The notes under the pieces are model-generated. The model saw only the letters and a list, made by a program, of their open reading frames with translations. It was not told the origin of the DNA and ran no database searches. 64,000 bases of DNA from Gymnothorax reevesii (Eukaryota; Chordata; Actinopteri; Anguilliformes; Muraenidae). Position 1 is the first letter of the stretch. Each line of letters opens with the position of its first letter. The stretch lies in contig CM056582.1 of the NCBI GenBank assembly GCA_029721435.1, forward strand, positions 38,398,611 to 38,462,610, written 5' to 3'. A program made the translations under genes and the position numbers. Shown here piece after piece: positions 42,207 to 53,325 of the stretch.

Positions 42207-44846
42207 GGGGTCAATTCTCCCATGCGCTTAAGTCGAAAAAAGCGCGTAGCTACGCGCTTTTCAGCCTACGCGTATTCTCCCCTCGACTTAAGTCTGTGCA
42301 TTACGCGCCTTGAAGGCAGTTACGCGCTTGGGGCGGAGCAAGGCCAAAATCGGGGCGTTTCCGGGCGTTTCTCAGGCAAATAACACTTACGCGTATTCTC
42401 CCCCTGGCTTACGCGCTTTTTCTGTTAAGCGCTTTTGAGGGCTGTATTAAGGTCAAGCGCCAACATTTGCGTTTGATGTCGGTTATAGGCCGAATTTTAA
42501 CATTACTTTTATTTTATTTAACATGGTAAAGGTTGAGACATTTAATATTCGATTGTTCTTCCTTATTTCTAAACTATATTTCTCAAAGCCATGATAATTT
42601 ATCAAACGAAATCATCACATGATATTACGCATCAGCCTTTTCTCCAATCAGTTAAATTACAAACGCAAAACAATTAATTAATACGAGTATACATAAGACC
42701 ATCATTCTACCATGCCCTCAAAATCTAAAGCCAAAATGCCAGTCCTGCATTTGCTTGCACTCTTGCGTGATTGGGAAAGAGTAGAGGAGAGCGCCGAGCT
42801 CGAAGACGAACACGCATATATCTGCTTCGTTTGGACATCCTGGGACAAACAAACATTGAGTGCATCCAGCGCTTTCGTCTGGACTGTGCATGAGGCAATC
42901 ATCTATCTTTGCCGACTTCTGGATGAACAGCTATCCAGCCGCAGCAATTATCCACAAAACATACCCGTGGTCATTAACGTCAGAACTGCGCTGTCGCTCC
43001 TGGCATCTGGGTCGTTTCAGAGATTGGCTGGTGATGTCATACACATCACAGGCGTCGGTGTCAAGGTGTCTGATGCAGTTCGTTGGCGCTTCAAGTTCTT
43101 CTCCATGCACTTCCACTGCAGAAAGAGTGGATGCCATCCTCTCCTCCTGTGCAGTGAAATGCACAGGGGATGATGGTTGCCCACCACCTGTTGCGTGTAC
43201 ACTTCTCCGGTGTGCAGAGAGCCTGGCTTTTACAGCGCCCCGCAGATCTCTCCATTTATGCTTTAAATCGGGGATACTGCGCTTACATCTCCCCACCAAC
43301 GCCACATCCAGAACGATTCGCAGCTTAATTCCTCGGATCAGCCTTCATTGCTTGCTTGCCATACAACACCAACATCTGTGAAATTTGGTTTTCGGCTTTG
43401 GCTCGACGTCGCCATCATTGTCTTCCATGTTCTATTAACAAATGCGACTGCCCTGTATGTTCCTGATAATCTAAAAAGTTGAGATATTCTCACGTGAGAG
43501 GGGATTGATTTTCTAATTGAGGATATCTGTATAAACTAACTCGGGTCCTAGTAATTTTTTACCATTGGTAATGAATGTGTACCACTGTGTAATTTAATGT
43601 GTGAATAAAGATATTATTAAATAGGCTACTCTAGATTGAGCCCTACCCTGGCAAATACCAAAGCACTATCCATTTGTTAATCAATTTTAGCCTTTAAAGA
43701 ATAACCGATATGGGAAGAATCATTATCAGTAAATGGGATAATTGATTATAATAAAGTATTAGGCACAAGTTCAAGTGAATGTGTCGCTCAAATCAAATAG
43801 GATGCTAGGCTATGGATATGGAATTCCGTCATTACTGAGGCGGTTTCGGGGCGGGGAGGTGACCGCGTGCGGGGTAAGAATCCTTGTTAAAGCATTTCCA
43901 TGTCCTTTAGTTGCAAACCTGACATCGGAGTAGTTTTCAAGTGCGCAATTTCTAAATGAGATCATATAAACTGTCTTTGATTGTCTTTGTGTGACTAGAG
44001 TGTTCCCTTTGTCTTCTTCCCTGTCTTCCACGGAACAAACAGGCTGGTGTAGGAGGGGCACATTTTCAATGATCTGATTGCGCTGATTGAGAAGCGCTAA
44101 ATTCTTTATTTATTATTTCATTATCGCGGCAATTTGTTTGTATGCATAGCTTTTATGCCATGGTGGCTAGAGTTAGAAATAACAAGTGTTTGTCACTAAC
44201 ATATCCCCCGCCGCCGCAATTTTATGTGTCCGTACGGACGGAGCCCAATGCTATATCCCCCGCTTCGCGCTAATCGCGCGGCGTGGGATAAATAAAGAGA
44301 TGTCTGAATTACGTTTTGTAATTGGTACGGCCTACTACTACAGCAGCATATAAAACCTTGTATCTTCACAATGACAAACTTCACAGGAAAATAAAAAATA
44401 AATATAAAATAAAATAATAATAATAATTATAATAATATAAATGGATAAATATAGTTTAAAATAAAAAATGTTTAATTTTGCAAGTAAGAATAGTGGACAT
44501 ACGAGTTTTCGTTTCTTATCAGTTTGGAGATACGAGGTTTTATCAGCAGGCCGACGATATTCAAATTTAAAGTCTGGATTGCGGTTTCCGTGGACCACAA
44601 ATGCGTTTTCATGGTTAATCAGAAAATCCTCTTTCCATGTTTTCCTGATGGCCATAATCAATGAGCTTTGTACAGAATCTGCCTCTCTTTTGGATCAGTC
44701 ACACCTCTTTCATAAGGCCGCCTACATTTTGAAGTTAAGCGCTGTGGGCGTGATCGAAGCCAGTAGGGGAGAATACGCGTAACTCAAAAGCGCTTAACTC
44801 GAAGCTCGTAAAAAAAGACTTACGCGCTAATGGGAGAATTGACCCC
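42207..44846 (-). mobile_element. 2.64-kb Harbinger-like element, ATA duplication
   Basis: Terminal repeat GGGGTCAATTCTCCCAT is perfect in inverted form at the right end (ATGGGAGAATTGACCCC). Flanks are ATA on both sides (42204-42206, 44847-44849). Subterminal regions repeat 'acgcgc' and 'cgcttaa' motifs densely. It carries a Myb-like gene but no nuclease gene, so it is non-autonomous. Superfamily follows from the 3-bp duplication and the Myb-type protein. Smaller repeats inside include a CGC-rich SINE-like tail at 44205-44290. Confidence 0.8.
42931..43428 (-). pseudogene. Harbinger Myb/SANT-like DNA-binding protein relic
   Basis: From ATG at 43428 the start is acidic (MEDNDGDVEPKPK). Then, across a frameshift, comes the helix segment PDLKHKWRDLRGAVKARL and the VHATGGGQP stretch, the hallmark of Myb-like proteins that partner Harbinger nucleases (the host gene NAIF1 is a relative). 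It would bind the element ends and carry the nuclease to the nucleus. The first helices are scrambled by frameshift or stop, and the frame ends at 42931. Confidence 0.7.
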
Positions 44847-45058
44847 ATAGTGCATAAAGAAAAAACATTCTGTTCATTATTGTTGGCAAGTAATTACCTA
44901 AATATAGGCCCAACAGTGGTATTTCAATAATATAGAACAGAGAAAAACCCAGTAAGCAGCCGATAATACTAAGAGTAAATACAGGAAACGTTAATATTAA
45001 ATAATTTCATTATAGGAATACTGTTATTGATAGAAAAGTGTAAAAATGGAAAAATAGC

Positions 45059-45460
45059 CTACAAAAAAGGCTTAATATCAAATTCCTCATTTAAACCTTT
45101 AGGGGACATGGTATTTAGGAAGTATATCCAAAAGGTTTCAGGTTGGAGAAGCCTCCTTTCTAAATCACCACCCCTATGAGGTTTCTCCACTTTTTCCACA
45201 CCAACATAGCGTAATGTGTTCAAGTTGTGTCCGACATTCTTAAAATGAACTGCTACAGGGTTGCGCTCATCGCCGGTTCTGATGTTAGACCTGTGCTCGC
45301 TAATTCTTGTGCGTAACGCACGGGAGGTCTTGCCCACATAGGCTAAGCCACAAGGACACCGAATCAGGTATATCACATGTGTGGTGCTACAAGTAATCGC
45401 ACCACGTATGGATATATCCCGAACAGTGTGAGGGTGACTGAAGCTTTTACATTTACGTGT
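45059..45460 (-). pseudogene. GIY-YIG endonuclease domain of the Penelope-like element
   Basis: The minus-strand frame at 45059-45376 reads MIYLIRCPCGLAYVGKTSRA, RTRISEHRSNIRTGD, then LQPETFWIYFLNTMSPKGLN and ends IKPFL. IYLI...AYVGK is the GIY-YIG pair, the Arg lies in RTRISEHR, and the Glu of the active site fits PETFWI. The domain itself appears intact and would nick target DNA. Upstream (to 45460) are the linker Cys residues. Confidence 0.85.
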
Positions 45461-45709
45461 GTATGTGCACTAAACGCAGCTTCCACATCTGTAGTTGCCA
45501 TTTGGGACCACTGGGAATATTGACTCACCCTGAGCACCTATATCAGACTTCACCAAAATATCCCTTAGATTAGTGGGGCGTTTGAACACCAACATAGGCT
45601 TTTCCTTAAAGGCATTCTTTAATTTTGGGTCCGATTCCACAATGGGCCAATGTTTCATGATAAAATCTTTGAATTTTGAGCCAAGTTGTGAATATTTGGT
45701 AATGCACAT
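45461..45709 (-). pseudogene. Linker between RT and endonuclease, with a nonsense change
   Basis: The frame contains PIVESDPKLKNAFKEKPMLV, FKRPTNLRDILVKSD and NYRCGSCV. Then TAG replaces what is probably a Gln codon (CAG to TAG) before CTYTRKCKSFSHP. The Cys pairs (CGSC...C) are the zinc-binding linker of Neptune-type elements. Confidence 0.75.
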
Positions 45710-45745
45710 AGGAGGATTGTTTTGACTTTTTTTATTATTATTTTT

Positions 45746-46258
45746 TTACTGGAGACATGCCTCCTGTGTTATCTGGTCAAAGCGCTCTCTAGCTGCCTCA
45801 ACCCATTCTTTTCTATATCCCCTGTTAAGGAATCTATTGGTGAGATCTGTGGCCTGTACTAAGTGAGAGGCATCAACACTGCAAATCCTTCGAGCACGGT
45901 GGAATTGACTAATAGGTAGCCTTTTAGTCAGTGATTTAGGATGGAAACTGTCCCCTCTTAAAATAGTGTTACGGTCTGTGGGCTTTCGAAAAAGATCAGT
46001 TTGAATAGTGTTACCACTTTTACAGATCAGTACATCCAAGAAGCTGATACACTCCTTATCAAATTCAAGTGTAAACCTCAAATGCTCATTACATGAGTTC
46101 AGATACTGGTGAAATTCAGACAGCTCCTCCACAGTAGAATCCATAATGACAAAAATGTCATCAATAAAAACGTCTATGAAATAAGATCTTAAGGAAAAAG
46201 GGGTGGACTGGATTGAGGACAAAATTCTTCTCAAAGAACCCCATATACAGACAGGCAT
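45746..46258 (-). pseudogene. Penelope-like RT, catalytic box and thumb
   Basis: The minus-strand frame carries VFIDDIFVIMDSTVEELS, the RT catalytic DD with Phe instead of the usual Tyr. Next are FTLEFDKECISFLDVLI, LFRKPTDRNTILRG (primer grip and thumb) and QFHRARRICS. A frameshift near 46200 separates it from the upstream RT part. Confidence 0.82.
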
Positions 46259-46990
46259 AATTAGGTGCCATTTTAGATCCCATTGCTGTACCTTTCCGCT
46301 GCAAATAAAATTCAGTTTGAAAACGAAAAAAATTGTTAGTTAGAACAATGTTAGCCAAATCCAATATGCAATCAGTGCTAGGCTTGGACACTGTTGGGCG
46401 TCTCCCTAGGAAATACTGAAGCGCCTCAATGCCGCCCGCATGTGGAATGTTTGTGTACCAACTCTGAACATCAAAGGTGGCAAATAATGATGTGTCAGGG
46501 ATATTATCAAAGGATTCTAGTGAGTTAATGAGATCTATAGAATCCTTTATATAGGAGGGGAGGGTGAAAACCTCTGGTTTAATAAAGTGATCCACAAAGG
46601 CAGAAATGTTTTCTGTAAGACCACCAATACCACTCACAATAGGTCTACCAATGAGAGGAGTAGTTAAGCCCTTGTGTATTTTGGGAAGGGTGTATATTAC
46701 TGGTGTCACCGGATGCTCAACTTTGAGAAATTCAAAAATGTTTTTGTCAAATTCATGATTATTAAAATGGAAAACAAGCCTAGAGTCAACATGGGTTTTT
46801 AACCTCACAGTAGGATCTGAAGGCAATTACTCATAAAAAGTACAGGCACTCAGTTGTCTGTTGATCTCAGATAAATAATCTGCAGCATTCTGCAGAACAA
46901 TAGCCCCACCCTTATCAGCAGGACGTACCACAACCTTGTTATCCTTACTCAGGTCCACCAATGCTTCCCTTTCCAATTTAGACAAATTGT
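46161..46990 (-). pseudogene. Penelope-like RT, fingers and palm start
   Basis: On the minus strand VVVRPADKGGAIVLQ (about 46930) is followed by YE, a TAA stop, then the 221-codon frame. That frame holds VIYTLPKIHKGL, GRPIVSGIGGLTEN, ATFDVQSWYTNIPH (first catalytic Asp) and GTAMGSKMAPNYACLYMG. These are RT motifs 1, 2, A and B in Penelope-like order. Confidence 0.85.
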
Positions 46991-48215
46991 TGTACACCTT
47001 ATATTCCTTCTTCTTTTTTAATAGATTTTTTTACATCATTTTCAACTAAAAGACAGTAAGTGTCAAGTGAAGCATTATGATTCTTATAAGGAATAAAGGT
47101 GGATCTGTTCCTGAAAGGAATGTACGTGGGAGCAGTGGGATTAGGAGGGTCAACAGAAGGAGGAACAGACTCAGTAGGAGGGTCACTGGAGGGAAAATCA
47201 CACATATTATCTGAGCTGAAAAATTCTTTAAGTCTTAAGCTGTGGAAAAACTTCTGGAAATCAATGATGGTTTCAAAGTCATTAGTATGTGTAGTTGGCA
47301 CAAAGTTGAGTCCCTTACCCAGTGCTGATTTACAGGCTTCAGAGAGAGTTTTGTCAGAGAGGTTAATTACTACATCCTCTTCTTCCCGCTCCGTGTGACG
47401 CTTCCTCCGCTGGCCTCTCCTACATCGCTTATATCCTGTAGCGCCCGCCATTCGGTCCTCCTCCCCCGGCGTGGTGGGTGTCTTAGTCCTGCGTGGGCAT
47501 ATCCTAAAAAACGCGCGCTGCGCCCTGATTTGCTCCCCGTGTCAGTGCCAGAATCAAAAGAGGAAGAGGATGGCCAGGCCCGAGAATGTCTCTGCTGGTG
47601 TTGGCGCCTTGGTGCAGTACGCTGTCCTTGTTGCGCTTGAGCCCCTGGCCTTCCATCTCTCCAAAAATACACCTTATTCTGTTTGTAAACATCACTGTCA
47701 CGCGCAAATTTGGCCTTCTTGGAAGCTTTGATCTTGATAGAACAGTCTTTGCGATGGCATTCAAGCTCTTTCTTGCACTCAGCCCATTTCTTTTTATCCA
47801 ATTTTTCAGCCAACTGGGTCTCCATTTGTTTCACCTCTGCCCATGTCCGTTCCAATTTCTCTGTTAGCTCTTTAATGACAAGAGCCATCAGGTCAAAAGA
47901 ACATTTATTCAGTATTTCACACCATCGTTGGCAAAATGCAGAATCATCTAGCCCCAAGGCAGGTGCTTTCTGTATTCTCAGGCCACGGGGGATAATTTTC
48001 TGTCTCAGGTAATCACTGAGTGTGACAGCATGGAAATACTGTCTGGTCTCACGTTCTTGTAGATTATACAGCTTCTGAGTGAGTGCACCAGTGTCTATGG
48101 TGTTAGGTGTATCATCCTCATCAAAGATAGAGTCAGAAAACATGATACGGGCATAGTCAACCTTACTAAATTCAAAGGTCCCACTAAGGCTAGTAGAGGA
48201 ACCTTCGTCTGCCAT
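46991..48215 (-). pseudogene. N-terminal region of the Penelope-like ORF
   Basis: The most likely start is ATG at 48215 (MADEGSSTSLSGTFEFSKVD). A helical region (LTEKLERTWAEVKQMETQLA, CKKELECHRKDC) is followed by a basic, Gln/Arg/Ser-rich part. A frameshift near 47430 then leads into VVINLSDKTLSEACKSALGK and a Pro-rich stretch (TESVPPSVDPPNPTAP). NLS.KTL.EA...LGKGLNF is conserved before RT in this lineage. A second frameshift at about 47010 precedes the RT part. Confidence 0.72.
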
Positions 48216-48274
48216 GATGCCAAAAAAAAGGTTGTGATGGTCCTGCCCTGCAGGCCCTCCCCCTCCGGCTGTCT

Positions 48275-48324
48275 GCACCTCCACCTCAACGAGCCACAAC
48301 TACTGCTCGTTGAGGTGGAGGTGC
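48275..48324. repeat. Perfect 20-bp stem-loop at the Penelope-like 5' side
   Basis: The left arm GCACCTCCACCTCAACGAGC (48275-48294) and its exact inverted copy (48305-48324) flank a 10-nt loop. A second small stem, AAGAGTAT / ATACTCTT, follows at 48329-48349. The left arm overlaps the upstream end of the Penelope ORF region. A target-primed strand switch (inverted 5' end) is one possible origin. Confidence 0.8.
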
Positions 48325-48460
48325 TGTTAAGAGTATAAAAGATACTCTTTTGTGTTTTTACTCTTGTGTTTTAGCTACATTCTGTGTTTTTACTCTGTTT
48401 GTTTTGGAGCCCTATTAGTTGCCGCTGCTCTAAATATTTGTTTATATTTTTACTGAGCCT

Positions 48461-48747
48461 GTGCATTTGGGTCCCTTCTGTTTGGTTTGGGTACATGGTC
48501 CCATTGGCCGCCAGCTTATTGCCTTCTGGTGGCGGGACCAAACCATGACAAGACCGGTTCCTGCTCCTGCTCCACACGGAGCACATCACAAGCCAGTGCA
48601 TATCATGGCGCAAAGCACCGCTGGTCGGCTAAAGCGCAGACATTGCCGAGCAAAACGCCTGTGAAATGCTCCTCGTGTAATGTGCCTTTGTGCTTTGTCC
48701 CAAGTCGGGATTGCTACAATGACTGGCATGCAGCCAACAACCTGTAA
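48461..48747 (+). pseudogene. piggyBac-like transposase Cys-rich C-terminus
   Basis: After the Penelope-like insertion the piggyBac frame resumes around 48560: RPVPAPAPHGAHHKPVHI, then after a frameshift near 48645, KTPVKCSSCNVPLCFVPS and RDCYNDWHAANNL with a stop at 48745-48747. The CxxC...C.....C pattern near the end is the Cys-rich zinc-binding tail typical of piggyBac transposases. It matches the gene broken off at 41885. Confidence 0.78.
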
Positions 48748-49480
48748 TAGGTTATTTATCATATATTGTAAAGAGTTTGCTGTGAGTTTGCTGTGTAAAG
48801 GTTATTTATTTGTTTACATTTCATATAAAAAAGCATTTTTTTTACGTAACAGCACTCATTTTGACCCTTTTATATGCACAAATTTGAGTATATGCTTCAG
48901 TAACTTTGTTTCAGAGTATTGATAGTGAATCTGGATATGGGATAGGATACCTCTAAGTGTCACTTTTCATTAGAGCCCAACATTATGACTGCACATTGAT
49001 GCGTTCAAGAGTTACGCCCTTTTATCCTAGGTATGTGACCATAGTTATCCAAGGGTCCTTGTAGAGTCCCCAAATGGCCATTTTGTTAACGCCTAGACAT
49101 GGCCTTAGAAAAACGTGTAAAATACTAATTTTCTGTAGGATTGTTATCTAATTTGAACTGGGACGAGGTCGGGCTTTATGCTGTGGTCCCCATTGTGTTT
49201 TTCAGCTAATAAATCCCAGCTACTCTCATCTGCAGGCATCTGTTTTCAAAAAAAAAATCAGGCGAGAATAAAAACCTTCTACTTCAGTGTGTTCCAACTT
49301 AGATTACTCAATGACAGTAGCACTTAAAGTGATTCTTTGAGGGAAAAACTTCAGAGTGTTTCCTTTCAAAAGAGACCAAAACCATCCATGTAGTCCAAAT
49401 GGATCAAGAACAGCTCTCAATTTACTTTGGGTACGCTTTTGGTAGGCATTTTAGGCAAATTTTACCGGAGTGGTATGGGT
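48748..49480. other. Non-coding stretch
   Basis: Presumably the piggyBac 3' region and flank. No terminal repeat could be fixed. Confidence 0.4.
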
Positions 49481-51424
49481 GACTGCTATTGGTATTAAAC
49501 TATATGTGAGGTTTTACGAAATGAGCCAATGGCGACAACCAGTAAAATAAAAAAAGGAGGCTTTATTTCTGAAGGGGGAAACCCCCCAACAGAGCAGGCG
49601 ACAGTACAAATCCACAATCCAAAGTCAGAATCCAAAGGGCGTAATCCAGGTTTGTAAACAGGGCACCAATCACAAAAATCGAAGTCAGACAAAAATGGGT
49701 CAATACACAAGAAGGCGGCGAAGTACAGGGAGAATGCAAAGCTCGTGGTCTAGGACGGTCCAGTCAGGAAGATAATCACAATTATACAAGGCAAGAGAAG
49801 CGTGGCACAGGTAAGCAATGGAGATGACCTGACAAGGAAGTGCTACAAACAGACATCTAATATACATTTCCGGGAGGTCAAATGGCAAGAGAACACAGGT
49901 GCAATCAATGGGACTGATAACAACGGAGAAACACATTGGGAGGAAACTAATCACGTGAAATTGGCCATAGCCAAAACGCGGACAAGGAACACAGGACAAA
50001 CCTATTGTTACAGACAGGCCAATTCCCAGGAAAGCATAACCCTGTAAAAGTGCCAGAATGATGGGCTAGGTGGCCTGATGAGGTAGTATTATTAATTCGA
50101 TTTTTTATACTTTCTGGACTCCCCAAGAATATTTTGGTTTGCTTGCATACAATTCTGTTAGACGTTGCTTAATGAGAATGGTTTGATCCAGTGACCACGT
50201 GATGCGATTGTGATGATGATATCCGGTGTTGGCGCGGCAGTTTGAGAAGGGGCGTGTGTGTTGGCAAGTGACAGCAGTGGGATCAGCAGCTTGGGAAAAG
50301 ACTAGGAATATTACAGCCACTGGCGTTCACGTGTACCCTGTGGGGAGAAGCAACCTCCGACCAACTACTAACTGCAACCAACCGAACAGGAATCTTTTAC
50401 GAAAATAAAATAAAACGAACTGATTGCTGAGGGTCAAGTCTGCACCCCGTATCAGCACGGAGACTGGGCTGTTCAGGATCGGGCTGGCCGGGAGTTTCGA
50501 TGATTCACCAGGTAACGTCAACCTTTCGCTATTATTAGTGCATTAACTGCACGCCACCCTGGGGAGTTAGTGGGGACACAGAAAATCTACTACTCTAGAC
50601 CAATTCCGAGCTGATGCTCACTGTGTAAAACGGAAACCTTGGTAAAACGAAGCTTGCAGTATCTCTGCCCAGGGAGGCCGTGACGCTATAGACAGATAAA
50701 CAGTTCCAGTCAAGGAGTTCTAAAGTGCATAGAAGAGAGAAAAGACAGCACGAAGTAGTTGTAGAAGATCCACAGAAATGCAGCAGAGATAATTAGGGAA
50801 TGACAAGAGGCAGAGACTAGAATAGGGCGAATGCTGAGAGATCGTTAGTCAAGCTATACAATCCCGAGCGCTCGTTAGTAAGTTAGTCAAATATACAATG
50901 TTAGTGTTGGTTAGTAATTATCCAAAATAACAAACAGTTAGTATGTGTTCGTAAAATAGCAAAACCAGGAGGAAGGAAGAAAGCGAGGTAATGAAGTAAG
51001 ATTGAAAACCCAGAAACCAATAAATCACCCAAAGGAGTGGCACGCTATACAGGGGACTGTGAGCAAAGACAAGACTCATGACAAGACAGGGGAGACGAAG
51101 TGCAATGCATGGAAAAGTCAAACATGGCATGGACTAACTATGAAAAAACTAAAACACGGAAAATAATAAAACATGAAATCTAAATACCAAAACACAATAC
51201 AAGATCCTAAGAATAGTCAGACATGAGCAGAAATGGAAAAACACAGAGGTCAGTAAGAATCATGACACATGGCCAGGCAGAAACTTGATACATGGCATGA
51301 AACATGATACATGGCATGGCAAAGACAGAATCACAACACTATATGTTTACAAAAGAAATCTACTGCAAAATTTAGAAGAAAAAAAAAATACTACTTTTAA
51401 CTCAGCCTACTTTTAACTTAACAT
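49481..51424. repeat. BEL LTR fragment, interrupted
   Basis: 49481-49504 ('gactgctattggtattaaactata') and 51339-51424 ('ctatatgtttac...cttttaacttaaca') together match the BEL LTR edge at 39.5-39.65 kb. The 1.8 kb between is an insertion. Confidence 0.7.
49505..51338. mobile_element. LTR-type insertion, TG...CA with CTATA duplication
   Basis: It begins TGTGAGGTTTTACG, ends CAGAATCACAACA, and is flanked by CTATA on both sides (49500-49504, 51339-51343). The surrounding BEL repeat rejoins exactly on removal. No coding similarity inside. It could be a long solo LTR or a non-autonomous LTR element; no internal second LTR was found. Confidence 0.75.
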
Positions 51425-52419
51425 CAACAAAGTGGTGGTTTATAATCATCACTGCACACTACTGTATGAAATGAAAAAAAAACACTTTTATCAAATGAAC
51501 AAAAATAAACTATCCGTCAGAAATGTCTTGATTGAATTATGTCACAAATGCAATAGTCAAAATGAAATGGTATACGAAAGTGCACGGCCGTTCAGTAAAT
51601 GCATTGATATGAAAGGTGGTGCCATTTATTGGTTAAAAGAGCAAATGCGCCCAGGTGTGTCATAACCCATCATTTAAACGTGGAATTAATTCTCTCGATC
51701 TACACTGCATCTCTCCCCGTTAGCTTTAACTCTGTTTTATTTTATCATTTGGAATAGCCTTCGTGGTTCGCTGAAAAGTGTTCATTTGGGAACAGCAACG
51801 CCGGGGTGGCCGCTAGAAGCACCGGGTGCTTTCCCGGTAAACTGGGCAATATTTCTTCCACGGTAGGGGCGATTTACCATCATGAAATTTCCAATTGTCA
51901 GACTGTCTACTGTGACGATCATCCATTTGCCCATACATGAAATACGAAGCAAAGTATTACTGTACTAAACGTATTTCTTCCTATTACCGGGGGATATATA
52001 TTATATATATATAGTATATATACCTAATTAACTATGTACACCTAATTAGTATATATACCTAATTAACATCGTTAAATACTCACCCATGGTGACTCAAGAT
52101 GCAATGTAAATCTTACTTCAAGACGTGGTAGGCCTAGCTACATTGTTCTTTGCATTTTAATAAATTGTTACAAAAATAAATTGTTTATTAGGGCATGTAA
52201 AAAGCGATCAAAACACAGCCTTCAGGCCTACTATATATTTTGCTTGTTTTGCTCTCAGAAGGTAGGCTCCAGTGGAACAGGGAATGATTGGAATGGGAGC
52301 TGGATTGTCCAATCATAGCCTTTCTGCCACTCGACGTGCATGATCAGCAAGCGTGTTCTGTGCGTGCGCGGGAGTGATTCTCGGGTTATGCGTCGTTGCA
52401 CCTGAGAGGTGCGTTGTGG
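51425..52419. other. Non-coding stretch
   Basis: No gene. It includes a TA-rich palindromic patch near 51991-52070 ('atatatatatagtatata', repeated 'acctaattaa'). Confidence 0.4.
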
Positions 52420-52552
52420 ATGAAGGGCAAGAGGAGGCCAGGAGGGGCCGCAAAGGCCAGGATTAAAAAAAGAAAGGCACTAGAAGAAGATGCTTCCAAA
52501 TGTGAGAAGCTGCCAGATCTATTTTCCCGTGGACAGAGCCAATTTACATCTG
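52420..52552 (+). pseudogene. hAT transposase first exon (ZMYM-related group)
   Basis: ATG at 52420 opens MKGKRRPGGAAKARIKKRKA, then LEEDASKCEKLPDLFSRGQS, and ends at a GTAAAG donor. A basic start followed by a SKCxKLxDLF segment fits the first exon of hAT elements with ZMYM1-like proteins. No matching exon follows on the plus strand. Confidence 0.55.
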
Positions 52553-52709
52553 GTAAAGAGACATGATTAACGTTTGCAAAGCTATAAGATATGTTACAGG
52601 CTAGACGTTTGGAAAGCTAAAACCTGTTCTTATAAGCACAGTGCAGCCTAGGCTAAAATTCAATCTCCTTCCGTGACGGTTCGTCGGCCATAAGAAAGGG
52701 AAGCCAAAA

Positions 52710-52885
52710 CCTCGCCCTTCAAAGCATAATGACTTAAACCTTTCGTAGTTGACTTTTCTTGATCAGTAGGTGCTTATACCAATTGGTAGAGGGACAGTCA
52801 AATTTATTTTTGATGGCAAATTATCAAGTACGTCTTTATTAATTAGTTTGCGAGGCTTCTTTCGCAACAAGCCACGAGAATCCGT
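52710..52885. repeat. Relative of the left half of the 24.5-kb TIR element
   Basis: Segments 'gacttttcttgat.ag', 'ccaattggta...gacagtcaaatttatttttgat' and 'gaggcttctttcgcaaca' parallel 24710-24830 in order and orientation, with clear divergence. Confidence 0.5.
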
Positions 52886-52903
52886 TTTCTACAATCGAAA
52901 TTC

Positions 52904-52960
52904 AGTGGCGTAGCCAGCGGGGGTGCTGAGACACGTCCCTTTTTGATTGCAATTAGACGT
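52904..52960. mobile_element. hAT-type terminus
   Basis: CAGTGGCGTAGCCAGCGGGG begins at 52904, a typical hAT end. It may be the 3' end of the minus-strand hAT whose transposase C-terminus lies at 53326-53700. No 8-bp duplication was matched. Confidence 0.45.
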
Positions 52961-53074
52961 TCCCAATCATTTTCTTTTATTGACGCGTTTTCCAATTATC
53001 GTAATTGGCAACCGAAGACATGGTTTCTCTCCGCATGCGATCTAAAAGCGATTAAATCATGGGCTAAATTCAGT

Positions 53075-53307
53075 CCAGTTGCGGAACACGAACAGAGAAT
53101 TGGATCGCAAAAAACTTCCGTTTAAAACAATTATTAGCCCTGACCTGTTCTCAGTCATTTTCATAATTAACAGAAGGTTCACTCCAAGAGCACTCCACAT
53201 TTAACAGGTGCGGCTTGTTCTCCCCGATTAGGAACAGGTCAGGACTAGAAATTGGTCTAAATGGAAGCTTTCGGCAACCCAATTCTCTGTTCTTGTTCCG
53301 CAACTGG
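53075..53307. repeat. 76-bp imperfect inverted repeat with 81-bp loop
   Basis: The left arm 53075-53150 starts CCAGTTGCGGAACACGAACA and ends CTGACCTGTTC. The right arm 53232-53307 is its inverted copy with scattered mismatches. It sits between a hAT-type end and hAT coding sequence. Confidence 0.8.
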
Positions 53308-53325
53308 ACAACTTTACAGTCTACT

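Larger units (their letters stand above)
41886..48460 (-). mobile_element. Penelope-like retroelement (Neptune-like), interrupted
   Basis: The minus-strand element has an N-terminal ORF, RT with a FIDDIF catalytic box, a Cys-rich linker and a GIY-YIG endonuclease, followed by a 3' region that ends near 41886. This RT plus GIY-YIG layout defines Penelope-like elements; the VVVRPADKGGAIVLQ and CPCGLAYVGKT wording suggests the Neptune lineage. It splits a piggyBac-like gene and is itself split by a Harbinger-like element at 42207-44846. Outer boundaries are good only to about 100 bp. Confidence 0.85.

Noticed and set aside
42712..43381. Plus-strand frames of 153 and 173 codons within the Harbinger-like element
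   Set aside because: They overlap the Myb-like minus-strand relic, which has recognisable motifs; the plus frames are its shadows.
47395..48012. Plus-strand frames opposite the Penelope-like N-terminal ORF
   Set aside because: They are antisense shadows of the minus-strand ORF, whose segments fit the family.
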